Assembly (NCBI RefSeq): GCF_029433855.1
Contig: NZ_JAROAU010000003.1
Coordinates: 62,001-126,000 of the forward strand
Reading direction: 5' to 3'
DNA length: 64,000 nucleotides
From: Candidatus Kosakonia sp. 282A-S69
GTDB lineage: Bacteria > Pseudomonadota > Gammaproteobacteria > Enterobacterales > Enterobacteriaceae
The number at the start of each line of letters is the position of its first letter. Within the stretch, counting starts at the first letter, position 1. Positions 1 through 11,888 of this stretch are shown in pieces. The notes under the pieces were generated by a model, which was not told where the DNA came from, searched no databases, and saw only the letters and a program-made list of their open reading frames with translations. The position numbers and the translations under genes are program-made.

Positions 1-354
1 AGAGTAGTCACGCGGGATCTGTACTGGCGCCTGATCGTTGTTCGCTTCAGACTCTGACAGACGGTTGCGGAACGGATTCTCTTCTGCAGACATTTCCGGC
101 AGCAGGCTGGAGGAGCTCTTCGCCATATGTTGATAAAGCTGACGATAGTCGTCTGCCATGTTATCGAGGAGCTCAGCGCTGCGGGCAAAGTGGCTCACCA
201 GCTCTTCGCGGTACTCTTCCAGTTCTGCTTTGTTTTTTTCCAGTTCATACTGCAAGGCCTGCTGTTGACGCAATTTCCGGTTTCCGAAACGCATGCCCAC
301 GGCACCAATAATAATGCCGACAACTAACCCAATTAGCGCGTATTCCCAGGTCAT
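1..354 (-). CDS. zapG: ZapG (YhcB/DUF1043) inner-membrane division/envelope protein, C-terminus cut by window edge
   Basis: I translated this by hand from the minus strand: 118 codons without a stop, beginning MTWEYALIGLVVGIIIG and running off the left edge. The E. coli protein has 132 residues, so only about 14 are missing. Residues about 4-22 form one membrane segment with a glycine-rich core. Residues about 25-75 are a charged, coiled-coil-like helix rich in Q, E, K and R. A polar tail follows. The family (YhcB, DUF1043) is known as a single-pass inner-membrane protein that links cell division with envelope synthesis. A GGGAGA ribosome-binding site precedes the ATG. The gene is divergent from zapE, so the roughly 190 bp between them should hold both promoters. 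Identification is confident; the exact biochemical role is less settled. Confidence 0.93.
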   Translation of the reverse strand, partial: MTWEYALIGLVVGIIIGAVGMRFGNRKLRQQQALQYELEKNKAELEEYREELVSHFARSAELLDNMADDYRQLYQHMAKSSSSLLPEMSAEENPFRNRLSESEANNDQAPVQIPRDYS

Positions 355-543
355 GACTTCTCCCATTGTTGTTCGATTCCGTAGGGGGTGGGCTGCAAGC
401 TTCTTGCCTGCGCCGGAGAGTGCCACTATAACCGCTAAAGGAGCAGAAGTGGAATCCTGACGCTGCATCGCGTAGTGTAGAGCGGCCTTTTTTTCGTCAA
501 CCCTGTGGGGGCGGATCGATTTTCAAGGAACAACAATAACACC

Positions 544-1671
544 ATGCAAAGCCTTTCCCCGACATCGCGATATCTTACCGCCCTGAAAGAGGGTAGCCAT
601 CAGCCGGACGATGTGCAAAAAGAAGCGGTCACCCGACTGGATACGATTTATCAACAGTTGATTGCCGAACAGGAGCCTGCCGCGCAGCAGAGCAGAGGCC
701 TGATAGCGAAATTCAGCAAGCTGCTGGGCAAACGCGATACCTCGTCGCACGAGCCGGTACGCGGCCTCTATATGTGGGGCGGCGTCGGGCGAGGCAAAAC
801 CTGGCTGATGGATCTCTTCTATCACAGCCTGCCGGGCGAGCGTAAACAGCGCCTGCACTTTCACCGCTTTATGCTGCGCGTGCATGAGGAGTTAACCACG
901 CTGCAGGGGCAGAGCGATCCGCTGGAGATTGTCGCCGATCGTTTTAAGGCGCAAACCGACGTGCTCTGTTTTGACGAATTTTTCGTTTCGGATATTACCG
1001 ATGCGATGCTGCTTGGCGGGCTGATGAAGGCGCTGTTCGCGCGCGGTATCACGCTGGTGGCGACGTCGAACATTCCCCCGGATGAGCTCTATCGCAACGG
1101 CCTGCAACGCGCTCGCTTTCTGCCTGCCATTGAGGCGATCAAACAGTTTTGCGATGTGATGAATGTCGATGCTGGCATCGATTACCGCTTACGCACGCTG
1201 ACGCAGGCGCATTTGTGGCTGTCGCCGCTTAATGAAGAGACCTCGCAGCAGATGGATAAACTGTGGCTGGCATTGGCGGGCGCACCGCGCAGCCATGCGC
1301 CGGAGCTGGAGGTGAACCACCGGCCGCTGGCGACGCTTGGCGTCGAGAATCAGACCTTAGCGGTCTCCTTTGCGACGTTGTGTGTTGATGCGCGCAGCCA
1401 GCATGATTACATCGCGCTGTCGCGCCTTTTCCACACGGTGATGCTGTTTGAGGTGCCAGTGATGACCAGGCTGATGGAGAATGAGGCACGCCGCTTTATT
1501 GCGCTGGTGGATGAATTTTATGAGCGCCACGTGAAGCTGGTAGTGAGTGCGGCAGTACCGCTGCACGAGATTTATCAGGGCGAGCGGGTGCAGTTCGAGT
1601 TTCAGCGCTGTTTATCGCGCCTGCAGGAGATGCAGAGTGAGGAGTATCTGAAACGCGAGCATATGCCGTAA
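544..1671 (+). CDS. zapE: ZapE, cell-division ATPase (AFG1-like)
   Basis: The 375-residue product matches the AFG1/LACE1-like ATPase ZapE (YhcM), which acts at the Z-ring late in constriction and under anaerobic or heat stress. A Walker A motif GGVGRGKT lies at about residues 79-86. A Walker B-like CFDEFF follows near residue 145, then an ATSNIPP stretch typical of AAA-type sensor regions. I chose the ATG preceded by an AAGGAAC ribosome-binding site and giving MQSLSPTSRY, because it matches the family start. An in-frame upstream start would add 13 unconserved residues. The gene runs in the opposite direction to zapG and is followed by the rplM promoter region. No anomaly is visible. Confidence 0.95.
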   Translation: MQSLSPTSRYLTALKEGSHQPDDVQKEAVTRLDTIYQQLIAEQEPAAQQSRGLIAKFSKLLGKRDTSSHEPVRGLYMWGGVGRGKTWLMDLFYHSLPGERKQRLHFHRFMLRVHEELTTLQGQSDPLEIVADRFKAQTDVLCFDEFFVSDITDAMLLGGLMKALFARGITLVATSNIPPDELYRNGLQRARFLPAIEAIKQFCDVMNVDAGIDYRLRTLTQAHLWLSPLNEETSQQMDKLWLALAGAPRSHAPELEVNHRPLATLGVENQTLAVSFATLCVDARSQHDYIALSRLFHTVMLFEVPVMTRLMENEARRFIALVDEFYERHVKLVVSAAVPLHEIYQGERVQFEFQRCLSRLQEMQSEEYLKREHMP

Positions 1672-1733
1672 TCCTTTTTTCATTGCCGCCAGGCACAGAA
1701 ATCCACCAGCAAAAGACGAAAAGGGGTCGATCT

Positions 1734-2348
<615 letters not shown>

Positions 2349-2360
2349 TCGGGATTATAG

Positions 2361-2756
<396 letters not shown>

Positions 2757-2788
2757 TTGTCCTCTGCTTCGGCAGAACGATTGGCGAA

Positions 2789-2815
2789 AAACCCGGTGCA
2801 AGCCGGGTTTTTTTA
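2789..2815 (+). terminator. Intrinsic terminator of rplM-rpsI
   Basis: AACCCGG and CCGGGTT form a stem with a short GTGCAAG-type loop, followed by eight T residues. This is a classic rho-independent terminator 33 bp after rpsI. Confidence 0.92.
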
Positions 2816-3065
2816 TGGATAAAAATTGTGTTATCCACAGCAATCAATATCTTATCTCCTGTTTTTCAGCATTTCCCGAATCCCCTCACCACAAAGCCCG
2901 CAAAATCTGGTAAACTATCATCCAATTTTCTGCCCAAATGGCTGGGATTGTTCGTTTTTTGTTTGTTTTTTGAACAAGAGAGACAGTGCGCGCGGGTAGC
3001 TAACTAACATCTGACCGGTCGAGTTAGTCCGGTAGCAGTATTTCTGAATATACCTGGAGGTTTTC
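2816..3065 (+). promoter_or_regulatory. sspA upstream region and leader
   Basis: This 250-bp gap contains no plausible gene. It is AT-rich with several T-runs. It holds a weak -10-like TAAACT near 2911 and a small dyad near the start of sspA (CTAACT at 3000 with AGTTAG at 3022, enclosing the palindrome GACCGGTC). CTGGAGG precedes the sspA ATG as a strong ribosome-binding site. I could not place the promoter with confidence. sspA is induced by starvation in E. coli. Confidence 0.4.
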
Positions 3066-3704
3066 ATGGCTGTCGCTGCCAACAAACGTTCGGTAATGAC
3101 GCTGTTTTCTGGTCCTGTGGACATCTATAGTCATCAGGTCCGCATCGTGCTGGCCGAGAAGGGTGTCAGCTTTGAAATTGAGCACGTGGAAAAGGATAAT
3201 CCTCCTCAGGATCTGATTGACCTCAACCCGAGTCAAAGCGTACCGACACTTGTAGATCGTGAGCTCACTCTGTGGGAATCGCGCATCATTATGGAATATC
3301 TGGACGAGCGTTTTCCGCACCCGCCGTTAATGCCGGTTTACCCGGTGGCGCGCGGTGAAAGCCGTCTTTACATGCACCGCATCGAGAAAGACTGGTACTC
3401 GCTGATGAACGTCATCGAGAACAACAGCGGTGCGCAGGCCGATGCCGCCCGTAAACAGCTGCGCGAAGAGCTGCTGGCGATTGGCCCGCTGTTTACCCAG
3501 AAGCCTTACTTCCTGAATGACGAATTCAGCCTGGTTGACTGCTACCTCGCGCCGCTGCTGTGGCGTCTGCCGGTACTGGGCATTGAGCTGAGCGGCACAG
3601 GCGCGAAAGAGCTGAAAGGGTATATGACGCGCGTCTTCGAACGTGATTCTTTCCTTGCCTCTCTGACAGAAGCCGAGCGCGAAATGCGCCTTGGTCGGGG
3701 TTAA
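3066..3704 (+). CDS. sspA: Stringent starvation protein A (RNA polymerase-associated)
   Basis: The 212-residue product matches SspA throughout, from MAVAANKRSVMTLFSG to EREMRLGRG. SspA has a glutathione S-transferase fold: a thioredoxin-like domain (about residues 10-85, with the cis-proline segment QSVPTLVD) and an all-helical domain (about 90-205). It lacks GST activity. It binds RNA polymerase holoenzyme, affects stationary-phase acid tolerance and is needed for phage P1 late transcription. It is expressed with sspB, whose start lies 2 bp after the sspA stop, and a strong CTGGAGG site precedes it. The sequence between residues 118 and 128 (VIENNSGAQAD) differs from E. coli, an ordinary species difference. 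Confidence 0.97.
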   Translation: MAVAANKRSVMTLFSGPVDIYSHQVRIVLAEKGVSFEIEHVEKDNPPQDLIDLNPSQSVPTLVDRELTLWESRIIMEYLDERFPHPPLMPVYPVARGESRLYMHRIEKDWYSLMNVIENNSGAQADAARKQLREELLAIGPLFTQKPYFLNDEFSLVDCYLAPLLWRLPVLGIELSGTGAKELKGYMTRVFERDSFLASLTEAEREMRLGRG

Positions 3705-3706
3705 TC

Positions 3707-4210
3707 ATGGATTTGTCGCAACTGTCTCCACGCCGCCCGTATTTGCTGCGGGCCTTTTACGAATGGCTGCTGGATAACCAGCTGACGCCGCATCTGGTTG
3801 TTGATGTGACGTTGCCGGGCGTACGCGTGCCGATGGAGTATGCGCGTGACGGCCAGATCGTGTTAAACATCGCACCGCGTGCGGTGGGTAACCTGGAGCT
3901 GGGCAACGACGAAGTGCGCTTCAACGCGCGTTTCGGCGGTGTACCGCGCCAGGTGGAAGTGCCGATGGCTGCCGTACTGGCCGTTTATGCCCGTGAAAAC
4001 GGTGCCGGCACCATGTTTGAGCCAGAAACCGCCTACGACGAAGAGCTCGTCAGTCTCAATGATGATGGTGAGATGCCCGAGCAGGAGAACGAGACGGTGA
4101 TGTCGGTTATCGACGGTGATAAGCCCGATCATGCAGAAGATCAGGATAACGATCCGGATGACGATCCGCCGCCGCGTGGTGGGCGTCCATCACTGCGTGT
4201 GGTGAAATAA
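3707..4210 (+). CDS. sspB: SspB, ClpXP protease specificity adaptor
   Basis: The 167-residue product is SspB, the adaptor that binds ssrA-tagged peptides and delivers them to ClpXP. The folded substrate-binding domain covers about residues 5-110. It is followed by a flexible, acidic linker rich in D, E and N, and by the conserved C-terminal ClpX-binding (XB) peptide RGGRPSLRVVK. The linker differs in length and composition from E. coli (165 residues), as is usual for this family. It is coupled to sspA. Downstream lie its terminator and then the convergent gltD; in E. coli K-12 the dcuD and nan genes come next instead. Confidence 0.97.
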   Translation: MDLSQLSPRRPYLLRAFYEWLLDNQLTPHLVVDVTLPGVRVPMEYARDGQIVLNIAPRAVGNLELGNDEVRFNARFGGVPRQVEVPMAAVLAVYARENGAGTMFEPETAYDEELVSLNDDGEMPEQENETVMSVIDGDKPDHAEDQDNDPDDDPPPRGGRPSLRVVK

Positions 4211-4217
4211 CCTGAGA

Positions 4218-4244
4218 AAAGCAGAACCCCGGTTCTGCTTTTTT
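4218..4244 (+). terminator. Intrinsic terminator of sspAB
   Basis: AAGCAGAACC pairs with GGTTCTGCTT, with almost no loop, followed by a run of T. It sits 8 bp after the sspB stop. Confidence 0.9.
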
Positions 4245-4263
4245 ATTGCCCGCAGAAAATGAA

Positions 4264-4289
4264 AAAGGAGGCCGCAGCCTCCTTTTTTT
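4264..4289 (-). terminator. Terminator of gltBD, usable in both directions
   Basis: AAAGGAGG and CCTCCTTT form a symmetrical stem flanked by A and T runs on both sides. It lies between the convergent sspB and gltD genes and could stop transcription from either side. Confidence 0.88.
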
Positions 4290-4304
4290 ATCGTTTTCGC
4301 AACG

Positions 4305-5732
<1,428 letters not shown>

Positions 5733-8700
5733 TTACTGCGCCTGCACGCGCAACTCTGCCGCGCTACGACTACGGTGACCCAACAGCGCTTTCACATCGC
5801 TGGACTTCGGCTTAACCAGGGCAAATTTGGCGGCAAAGGTCGGCCAGTTGGCCAGCATCTCTTCGCCGCGCTGTGAGCCGGTGTGCTGTACATGCTCGGT
5901 AATCAAACCGCGCAGATGCTCTTCGTGGATCGCCAGATCATCGACGCTCAGCACTTCTACCAGTTCCGGGTTGACGCGCTTTTGGAACTCGCCATCTTCG
6001 TCGAGCACATAGGCGAAGCCGCCGGTCATGCCCGCGCCAAAGTTGACGCCGGTTTTGCCAAGTACGCAGACGATGCCGCCCGTCATATATTCACAGCCGT
6101 TGTCACCGATGCCTTCAACCACGGTGATCGCACCGGAGTTACGCACGGCGAAACGCTCACCCGCGCGGCCTGCGGCATAGAGACGACCGCCGGTTGCGCC
6201 ATACAGGCAGGTGTTGCCGATAATGCTCGCTTCGTGGCTACGGAACGCCGAGCCGACCGGCGGACGCACCGCCAGCAGCCCGCCCGCCATGCCTTTACCG
6301 ACATAGTCGTTGGCATCGCCGGTGAGATAGAGCTCAACGCCACCCGCGTTCCAGACGCCGAAGCTCTGGCCTGCGGTACCGCTGAAGTAGGCTTTAATCG
6401 GATCCGATGCCAGGCCCTGATCGCCATGCGTCTGAGCGATGTAACCGGAGAGCAGCGCGCCCACCGAGCGGTCGGTGTTGCGGATATCAAACCAGAAGGT
6501 TTTACTCTGGCGCTCATCAACAAACGGCTTCGCCTGCTGCAACAGCTGGGCATTCAGCACGCCATTATCGAACGGCGGGTTGCTCTCTGTGCAGTAGAGC
6601 GCTTTACCGGCGTGCGGCTCAGCGGTCTCCAGCAGTTTGGAGAGATCCAGCTTCTGCTGACGCGCGGTAAAGCCATCAAGCTCTTTCAGCAGGTCGGTGC
6701 GGCCAATCAGATCGACCAGACGCTTCACGCCCAGCTGCGCCATCAACTCACGGGTTTCGCGGGCGATAAATTCAAAGTAGTTTGTCACTTTGAACGGCAG
6801 GCCGTGATAGTGGTTCTTACGCAGCTTCTCATCCTGGGTTGCCACACCGGTCGCGCAGTTGTTGAGGTGACAAATACGCAGGTATTTACAGCCCAGCGCC
6901 ACCATCGGGCCGGTGCCGAAGCCGAAGCTCTCTGCGCCCAGGATCGCCGCTTTGATAATGTCCTGGCCGGTTTTCAGACCGCCATCGACCTGCAGACGGA
7001 TCTTATGACGCAGACCGTTCGCCACCAGCGCCTGCTGGGTTTCCACCAGGCCAAGCTCCCACGGACAGCCAGCGTATTTCACGGAAGAGAGCGGGCTGGC
7101 GCCGGTGCCACCGTCGTAACCGGCAATGGTGATCAGATCGGCATAAGCTTTCGCCACGCCGGTCGCGATAGTGCCGACACCCGGTTCGGAAACCAGTTTG
7201 ACGGAGATCAGCGCCTTCGGGTTGACCTGTTTCAGGTCGAAAATCAGCTGCGCCAGATCCTCGATGGAGTAGATATCGTGATGCGGCGGCGGTGAAATCA
7301 GCGTCACGCCCGGTACGGAGTAACGCAGTTTGGCGATATACGGGGTAACTTTATCCCCCGGCAACTGGCCGCCTTCGCCCGGCTTCGCGCCCTGCGCCAC
7401 TTTAATCTGGATAACATCGGCATTCACCAGGTAGGCTGGCGTTACGCCAAAGCGACCTGAAGCGACCTGCTTGATACGCGACACTTTGTTGGTGCCGTAA
7501 CGCGCCGGATCTTCGCCGCCTTCACCGGAGTTAGAGAAGCCGCCAAGGCTGTTCATCGCTTCCGCCAGCGCTTCGTGTGCTTCCGGGCTGAGTGCGCCGA
7601 TAGACATTGCCGCCGTATCGAAGCGTTTAAACAGCTCCGTCGCCGGTTCAACCTCGTTAAGGCTTACCGCTTCACTGCCCGGCGTAATGGCCAGCAGATC
7701 GCGCAGCGTTGCCGCCGGGCGCTCGTTAACCAGCTTCGCATACTGCTGGTAGTCGCTGTAGTCACCGCTCTCAACCGCTTTTTGCAGCGTGCGCACCACG
7801 TCCGGGTTATAGGCGTGGTATTCGCCGCCGTGAACGTACTTCAGCAAGCCGCCTTGCTCCAGCGGTTTGCGCGCCAGCCAGGCACGTTTGGAGAGGTTCA
7901 ACAGATCCTGCTGGAAGTCCGGGAAGCTGGCACCGCCGATACGGCTGACCACCCCCTGGAAGCAGAGCTCTGTGACATCATCGTGCAGACCGACCGCTTC
8001 AAACAGTTTTGAGCAGCGGTAAGAGGCGATAGTCGAGATGCCCATTTTGGACATGATCTTGTACAGCCCTTTGTTGATACCGTTGCGATAGTTCAGCATT
8101 ACCGTGCGGTAATTTTTCTCAATCGCTTTGCTGTCGATAAGCTTCGCCAGCGTTTCATACGCCAGGTAGGGGTAGATCGCCGTCGCGCCGAAGCCCAGCA
8201 GCACCGCAAAGTGGTGCGGATCGCGGGCGCTGGCAGTTTCAACAATGATGTTGGCGTCGCAGCGCAGGTTCTTATCCACCAGGCGCGCCTGAATCGCCCC
8301 TACCGCCATTGGCGCCGGAACCGGCAGGCGGTTTTTGGCAATATTACGATCGGAGAGCACCAGCAGAACGGTGCCCGCGCGTACCATCGCTTCCGCTTTG
8401 TCGCACAGCGCTTTAATGGTCTCTTCCAGCGTCGTCGCCGTGGCGTCGAAGGTAATATCGAGCGTATCTGCGCGATAGTGCTCCTCGGTCATGGTGGTGA
8501 GCTGTTTGAAATCGGAGTAGAGCAGGATCGGTGATTTGAAGCTCAGACGATGCGCCTGGCCTTCCGCTTCGCAGAAGACGTTCATTTCACGGCCGATGCT
8601 GGTCGCCAGCGACATCACATGTGCTTCGCGCAGCGGATCGATAGGCGGGTTGGTTACCTGCGCAAACTGCTGGCGGAAGTAGTCATATATGATGCGCGGC

Positions 8701-10193
8701 TGGCTGGAGAGCACGGCGAACGGCGTATCATCGCCCATCGAACCGACCGCTTCCTGGCCATTTTCGCCCAGCACGCGGATCACCGAGTCCAGCTCTTCAA
8801 AGCTGTAGTTAAACTGTTTCTGGTAGCTGGTGAGCAGGTCGTCATCCATCTCGCGGATGCCGACTTCGTCGTCGGAGAGATCTTCAAACGGCACCAGACG
8901 GCGGACGTTTTTCTCCATCCACTCTTTATAAGGGTGACGGCTTTTCAGATCGTCATCGGTTTCGGCAGAGTGCAGAATGCGCCCGCCGCGGGTATCGATA
9001 ACCATCAGTTCGCCCGGCCCGACGCGGCCTTTCTCGACCACTTCATCCGGCTGGTAATCCCAGATGCCCACTTCAGAGGCGCAGGTGATGAGCTTATCTT
9101 TCGTGATGACGTAGCGCGCCGGACGCAGACCGTTACGGTCAAGGTTACAGGCGGCAAAGCGCCCATCGGACATGACGATGCCCGCAGGGCCGTCCCACGG
9201 CTCCATATGCATGGAGTTAAAGTCGAAGAAGCTGCGCAGATCCGGATCCATCTCCGGGTTGTTCTGCCAGGCTGGCGGCACCAGTAAACGCATGGCGCGC
9301 ACAATATCCATCCCGCCCGCTAACAGCAGTTCCAGCATGTTATCCATTGAGCTTGAGTCTGAGCCGGTTTCGTTAACAAACGGTGCAGCATCATGCAGAT
9401 CGGGGATCAGCGGCGTCTGGAATTTGTAGGTACGCGCGCGCGCCCACTGGCGGTTACCGGTAATGGTGTTGATTTCACCGTTGTGCGCCAGGTAGCGGAA
9501 AGGCTGTGCCAGCGGCCAGCGTGGCACGGTGTTGGTGGAGAAGCGCTGGTGGAAGAGGCAGATGGCCGATTCCAGACGCAGATCCGCCAGGTCCAGGTAG
9601 AAGCGCGGCAGATCCGCCGGCATACAGAGACCTTTATAAATATTGACGAGGTTAGAGAGGCTACAGACGTAGAACTCTTTATCCTCCTGTAAACGCTTTT
9701 CAATGCGACGGCGGGCAATAAAGAGACGGCGCTCCATATCGCGCGGCCGCCAGCCAGCCGGGGCGTTAACGAAAACTTGCTCAATACGAGGCAGTGAGGA
9801 GAGGGCGATTTCACCGAGTACACCTTCATTGGTCGGCACGTCGCGCCAGCCAACGAGCGAGAGCGTCTCACGCTGAAGTTCTTCTTCTACAATACGACGC
9901 GATACAGCGGCTTTTTCCGGGTCCTGATTGAGGAACAGCATGCCGACGGCATAGTTTTTCGCTAAGCGCCAGCCGCGCTCTTCGGCGACGATGCGGAAGA
10001 AACGATCGGGTTTTTGCAACAGCAGACCGCAACCGTCGCCGGTTTTACCATCGGCAAGGATCGCGCCACGATGCTGCATGCGGGCCAGTGCGTGAATAGC
10101 GGTACGCACTACCTTGTGGCTAGGTTCGCCTTCTATGTGGGCGATCAGGCCGAAACCACAGTTATCTCTCTCAAGAGATTTATCGTACAACAT
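5733..10193 (-). CDS. gltB: Glutamate synthase (NADPH) large subunit
   Basis: The 1486-residue product equals the E. coli alpha subunit in length. It converts glutamine plus 2-oxoglutarate into two glutamates and is central to ammonia assimilation. Cys12 (RDNCGFGL), exposed after removal of an 11-residue propeptide, is the glutaminase nucleophile of the class II amidotransferase domain (about 12-420). A central domain follows, then the FMN-binding synthase barrel (about 800-1200, with GEGGQLPG and [10 protein letters not shown]). The barrel carries the 3Fe-4S cysteines in the CX5CX4C segment [13 protein letters not shown]. The C-terminal beta-helix has many glycine repeats. A GGGGAGG ribosome-binding site, next to a small leader hairpin, precedes the ATG. 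E. coli gltB is controlled by Lrp, IHF, CRP and ArgR. Confidence 0.97.
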   Translation of the reverse strand: MLYDKSLERDNCGFGLIAHIEGEPSHKVVRTAIHALARMQHRGAILADGKTGDGCGLLLQKPDRFFRIVAEERGWRLAKNYAVGMLFLNQDPEKAAVSRRIVEEELQRETLSLVGWRDVPTNEGVLGEIALSSLPRIEQVFVNAPAGWRPRDMERRLFIARRRIEKRLQEDKEFYVCSLSNLVNIYKGLCMPADLPRFYLDLADLRLESAICLFHQRFSTNTVPRWPLAQPFRYLAHNGEINTITGNRQWARARTYKFQTPLIPDLHDAAPFVNETGSDSSSMDNMLELLLAGGMDIVRAMRLLVPPAWQNNPEMDPDLRSFFDFNSMHMEPWDGPAGIVMSDGRFAACNLDRNGLRPARYVITKDKLITCASEVGIWDYQPDEVVEKGRVGPGELMVIDTRGGRILHSAETDDDLKSRHPYKEWMEKNVRRLVPFEDLSDDEVGIREMDDDLLTSYQKQFNYSFEELDSVIRVLGENGQEAVGSMGDDTPFAVLSSQPRIIYDYFRQQFAQVTNPPIDPLREAHVMSLATSIGREMNVFCEAEGQAHRLSFKSPILLYSDFKQLTTMTEEHYRADTLDITFDATATTLEETIKALCDKAEAMVRAGTVLLVLSDRNIAKNRLPVPAPMAVGAIQARLVDKNLRCDANIIVETASARDPHHFAVLLGFGATAIYPYLAYETLAKLIDSKAIEKNYRTVMLNYRNGINKGLYKIMSKMGISTIASYRCSKLFEAVGLHDDVTELCFQGVVSRIGGASFPDFQQDLLNLSKRAWLARKPLEQGGLLKYVHGGEYHAYNPDVVRTLQKAVESGDYSDYQQYAKLVNERPAATLRDLLAITPGSEAVSLNEVEPATELFKRFDTAAMSIGALSPEAHEALAEAMNSLGGFSNSGEGGEDPARYGTNKVSRIKQVASGRFGVTPAYLVNADVIQIKVAQGAKPGEGGQLPGDKVTPYIAKLRYSVPGVTLISPPPHHDIYSIEDLAQLIFDLKQVNPKALISVKLVSEPGVGTIATGVAKAYADLITIAGYDGGTGASPLSSVKYAGCPWELGLVETQQALVANGLRHKIRLQVDGGLKTGQDIIKAAILGAESFGFGTGPMVALGCKYLRICHLNNCATGVATQDEKLRKNHYHGLPFKVTNYFEFIARETRELMAQLGVKRLVDLIGRTDLLKELDGFTARQQKLDLSKLLETAEPHAGKALYCTESNPPFDNGVLNAQLLQQAKPFVDERQSKTFWFDIRNTDRSVGALLSGYIAQTHGDQGLASDPIKAYFSGTAGQSFGVWNAGGVELYLTGDANDYVGKGMAGGLLAVRPPVGSAFRSHEASIIGNTCLYGATGGRLYAAGRAGERFAVRNSGAITVVEGIGDNGCEYMTGGIVCVLGKTGVNFGAGMTGGFAYVLDEDGEFQKRVNPELVEVLSVDDLAIHEEHLRGLITEHVQHTGSQRGEEMLANWPTFAAKFALVKPKSSDVKALLGHRSRSAAELRVQAQ

Positions 10194-10369
10194 ATCAGTG
10201 AACCTCCCCAGGCTCTGCGAGAGCCCTCCAGATCGTTACGCACAGGCGCAGAAAGAGCATGGCGACGGGGCAATGGCCTCGTATGTCGCCCTCTTTAATT
10301 TCCTTTTCGCATCGATTCACAAGTGTTGAGGACTTGCTTAAGAGGGAATCTCAATTACTGCATAAATAT

Positions 10370-10388
10370 GATGAGCAGACTGCTCATC
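10370..10388. promoter_or_regulatory. 19-bp palindrome upstream of gltB
   Basis: GATGAGCAG-A-CTGCTCATC is a perfect inverted repeat of 9 bp arms around one base, about 180 bp upstream of the gltB start. A perfect odd-length dyad is what a dimeric helix-turn-helix regulator would bind. On the gltB strand a TATTTA-like -10 lies just downstream, so the palindrome may overlap the promoter. The regulator is unknown to me. Confidence 0.5.
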
Positions 10389-10551
10389 CAGAAAGCTTCC
10401 AGCGGATTTCCAACTTATCGGGAATCCGTACACAGGTCAAATGCCGAGCTTATTTATCCAGAAATGTGCTAACAGACATTCATCACATTGATTTAAAAGG
10501 ATGTTTAATCATTTTTACATTCAGTTATGGCTGCATATAGCAGGGGGAGAG

Positions 10552-10567
10552 TGTGATCTGACTCACT
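10552..10567. promoter_or_regulatory. CRP-like binding site
   Basis: TGTGATCTGACTCACT matches the CRP pattern TGTGA-N6-TCACA at nine of the ten conserved bases. CRP is a known regulator of gltBDF in E. coli. The site lies between the divergent gltB and yhcC genes, so it could serve either. Confidence 0.55.
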
Positions 10568-10716
10568 ATAGTAATACGCTGTTTCCACTGTTCTGTTCTG
10601 ACATGACTTTTATTAGCAGATTATTATCCTGCTTGCGTGGTTGGTACCGCATAATCCCACTGTTTTTGAGGTAGAGACCTATTTCTGCAAATTTACCTTT
10701 CAGCATAAGGAAAAGT

Positions 10717-10790
10717 AATCGCCCGGAGGGTGAATGAAATAGCGGTTATGTTGACTGATTATGCATTGGATAAAGCCTTCCCGGGCGATT
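10717..10790. repeat. 10-bp inverted repeat with 54-nt loop before yhcC
   Basis: AATCGCCCGG (10717-10726) and CCGGGCGATT (10781-10790) are perfectly complementary and could form a stem closing a 54-nt loop, about 70 bp before yhcC. There is no T-run, so it is not a terminator. It could be an mRNA leader structure or an unrecognised small RNA; the function is unknown. Confidence 0.5.
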
Positions 10791-10861
10791 GATCCAGGTC
10801 ATCGCCGATGAAAGCTAATAGTGGCAGGCTACGCCCTTTGGTTTGGGCGGCCTTTCAGATT

Positions 10862-11788
10862 ATGCAGTTACAAAAATTAGTCAATATGTTTGGTGGGGAT
10901 CTTGCCCGTCGCTATGGCGAAAAAGTTCATAAGCTGACGCTGCACGGCGGTTTTAGCTGCCCAAACCGCGATGGGACCCTGGGCCGCGGTGGCTGCACTT
11001 TCTGCAATGTCGCCTCCTTCGCCGATGAGGCGCAGCAGTATCGCTCAATCGCGGCGCAGCTTACCGAACAGGCACAGCGCGTTAATCGCGCCCGACGCTA
11101 TCTCGCTTACTTTCAGGCCTATACCAGCACCTGGGCGGAAGTGCAGGTGCTGCGCGAGATGTACCAGCAGGCGCTGAGCCAGGCCAATATGGTGGGATTA
11201 TGTGTCGGAACGCGTCCCGACTGCGTGCCGGACGCGGTGCTGGATCTGCTGTGTGAATACCGTCAGCAGGGGTTTGAGGTATGGCTGGAGCTGGGCTTAC
11301 AAAGCGCGCACGATAAAACCCTGCACCGCATCAATCGCGGCCATGATTTCGCCTGCTATCAAAACACCACGCGGCTCGCCCGCGCTCACGGTCTGAAGGT
11401 CTGTACTCATCTGATTGTTGGTCTGTCGGGTGAGCGGCTGCCAGATTGCATGGCGACGCTGGAGCGCGTGGTCGAAACCGGCGTCGACGGCATCAAACTG
11501 CACCCGCTGCATATTGTGAAAGGCAGCATTATGGCAAAAGCCTGGGAGGCGGGGCGCCTTAACGCCATCGGGCTTGAGGAGTACACCGTCATTGCTGGTG
11601 AGATGATTCGCCACACGCCGCCAGAGGTAATCTACCACCGCGTTTGTGCCAGCGCGCGCCGTCCCACCCTACTGGCGCCGCTGTGGTGCGAAAACCGTTG
11701 GACCGGCATGGTCGAACTCAACCGCTACCTTAATGAACACGGCGGCCAGGGCTCGGCGCTGGGGCGCTGCTGGACGCCACCCACCTGA
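10862..11788 (+). CDS. yhcC: YhcC, radical SAM protein (TIGR01212 family), function unknown
   Basis: The 308-residue product belongs to the YhcC radical SAM family, related to Elp3-like enzymes. Cysteines 33, 45 and 48 (CPNRDGTLGRGGCTFC) should bind the [4Fe-4S] cluster that cleaves S-adenosylmethionine. The substrate is not established. The barrel continues through GLCVGTRPDCVPD and LELGLQSAHDKTLHRINRGH. The start is uncertain: I chose the ATG giving MQLQKLVNMFGGDL, the E. coli N-terminus. An ATG 54 bp upstream is in frame but its extra residues are not conserved. The ribosome-binding site before the chosen start is weak. It is followed by arcB in the same direction. Confidence 0.9.
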   Translation: MQLQKLVNMFGGDLARRYGEKVHKLTLHGGFSCPNRDGTLGRGGCTFCNVASFADEAQQYRSIAAQLTEQAQRVNRARRYLAYFQAYTSTWAEVQVLREMYQQALSQANMVGLCVGTRPDCVPDAVLDLLCEYRQQGFEVWLELGLQSAHDKTLHRINRGHDFACYQNTTRLARAHGLKVCTHLIVGLSGERLPDCMATLERVVETGVDGIKLHPLHIVKGSIMAKAWEAGRLNAIGLEEYTVIAGEMIRHTPPEVIYHRVCASARRPTLLAPLWCENRWTGMVELNRYLNEHGGQGSALGRCWTPPT

Positions 11789-11888
11789 TAATGGGTCAAC
11801 CACACATTATTGCCGCATTTTTCGCACAAGCTTCAACGCCTTGCTCAGAATTGAGTATTATTGAGCGGACTTGTTTAAGGAAAACGCT

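Larger units (their letters stand above)
10194..10861. promoter_or_regulatory. gltB-yhcC divergent regulatory gap
   Basis: This 668-bp gap contains no gene I can support; its short open frames have no recognisable features. It is clearly more AT-rich than the flanking genes. Going from gltB, it holds a leader hairpin (GGCTCT/AGAGCC at 10211-10225), a 19-bp palindrome, a CRP-like site and, near yhcC, a 10-bp inverted repeat. The last three are listed separately. E. coli gltB is known to have a large upstream region bound by Lrp, IHF, CRP and ArgR, which fits a gap of this size. I could not place Lrp or IHF sites reliably by eye. Confidence 0.6.

Noticed and set aside
5883..7295. A 470-codon open frame antisense to gltB
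   Set aside because: It is a shadow of the GC-rich, codon-biased gltB gene. It has no recognisable domain, and gltB is intact on the other strand.
10259..10540. A 93-codon open frame in the gltB-yhcC gap
   Set aside because: Its composition is random, it has no good ribosome-binding site, it resembles nothing I know, and it lies across the gltB leader.
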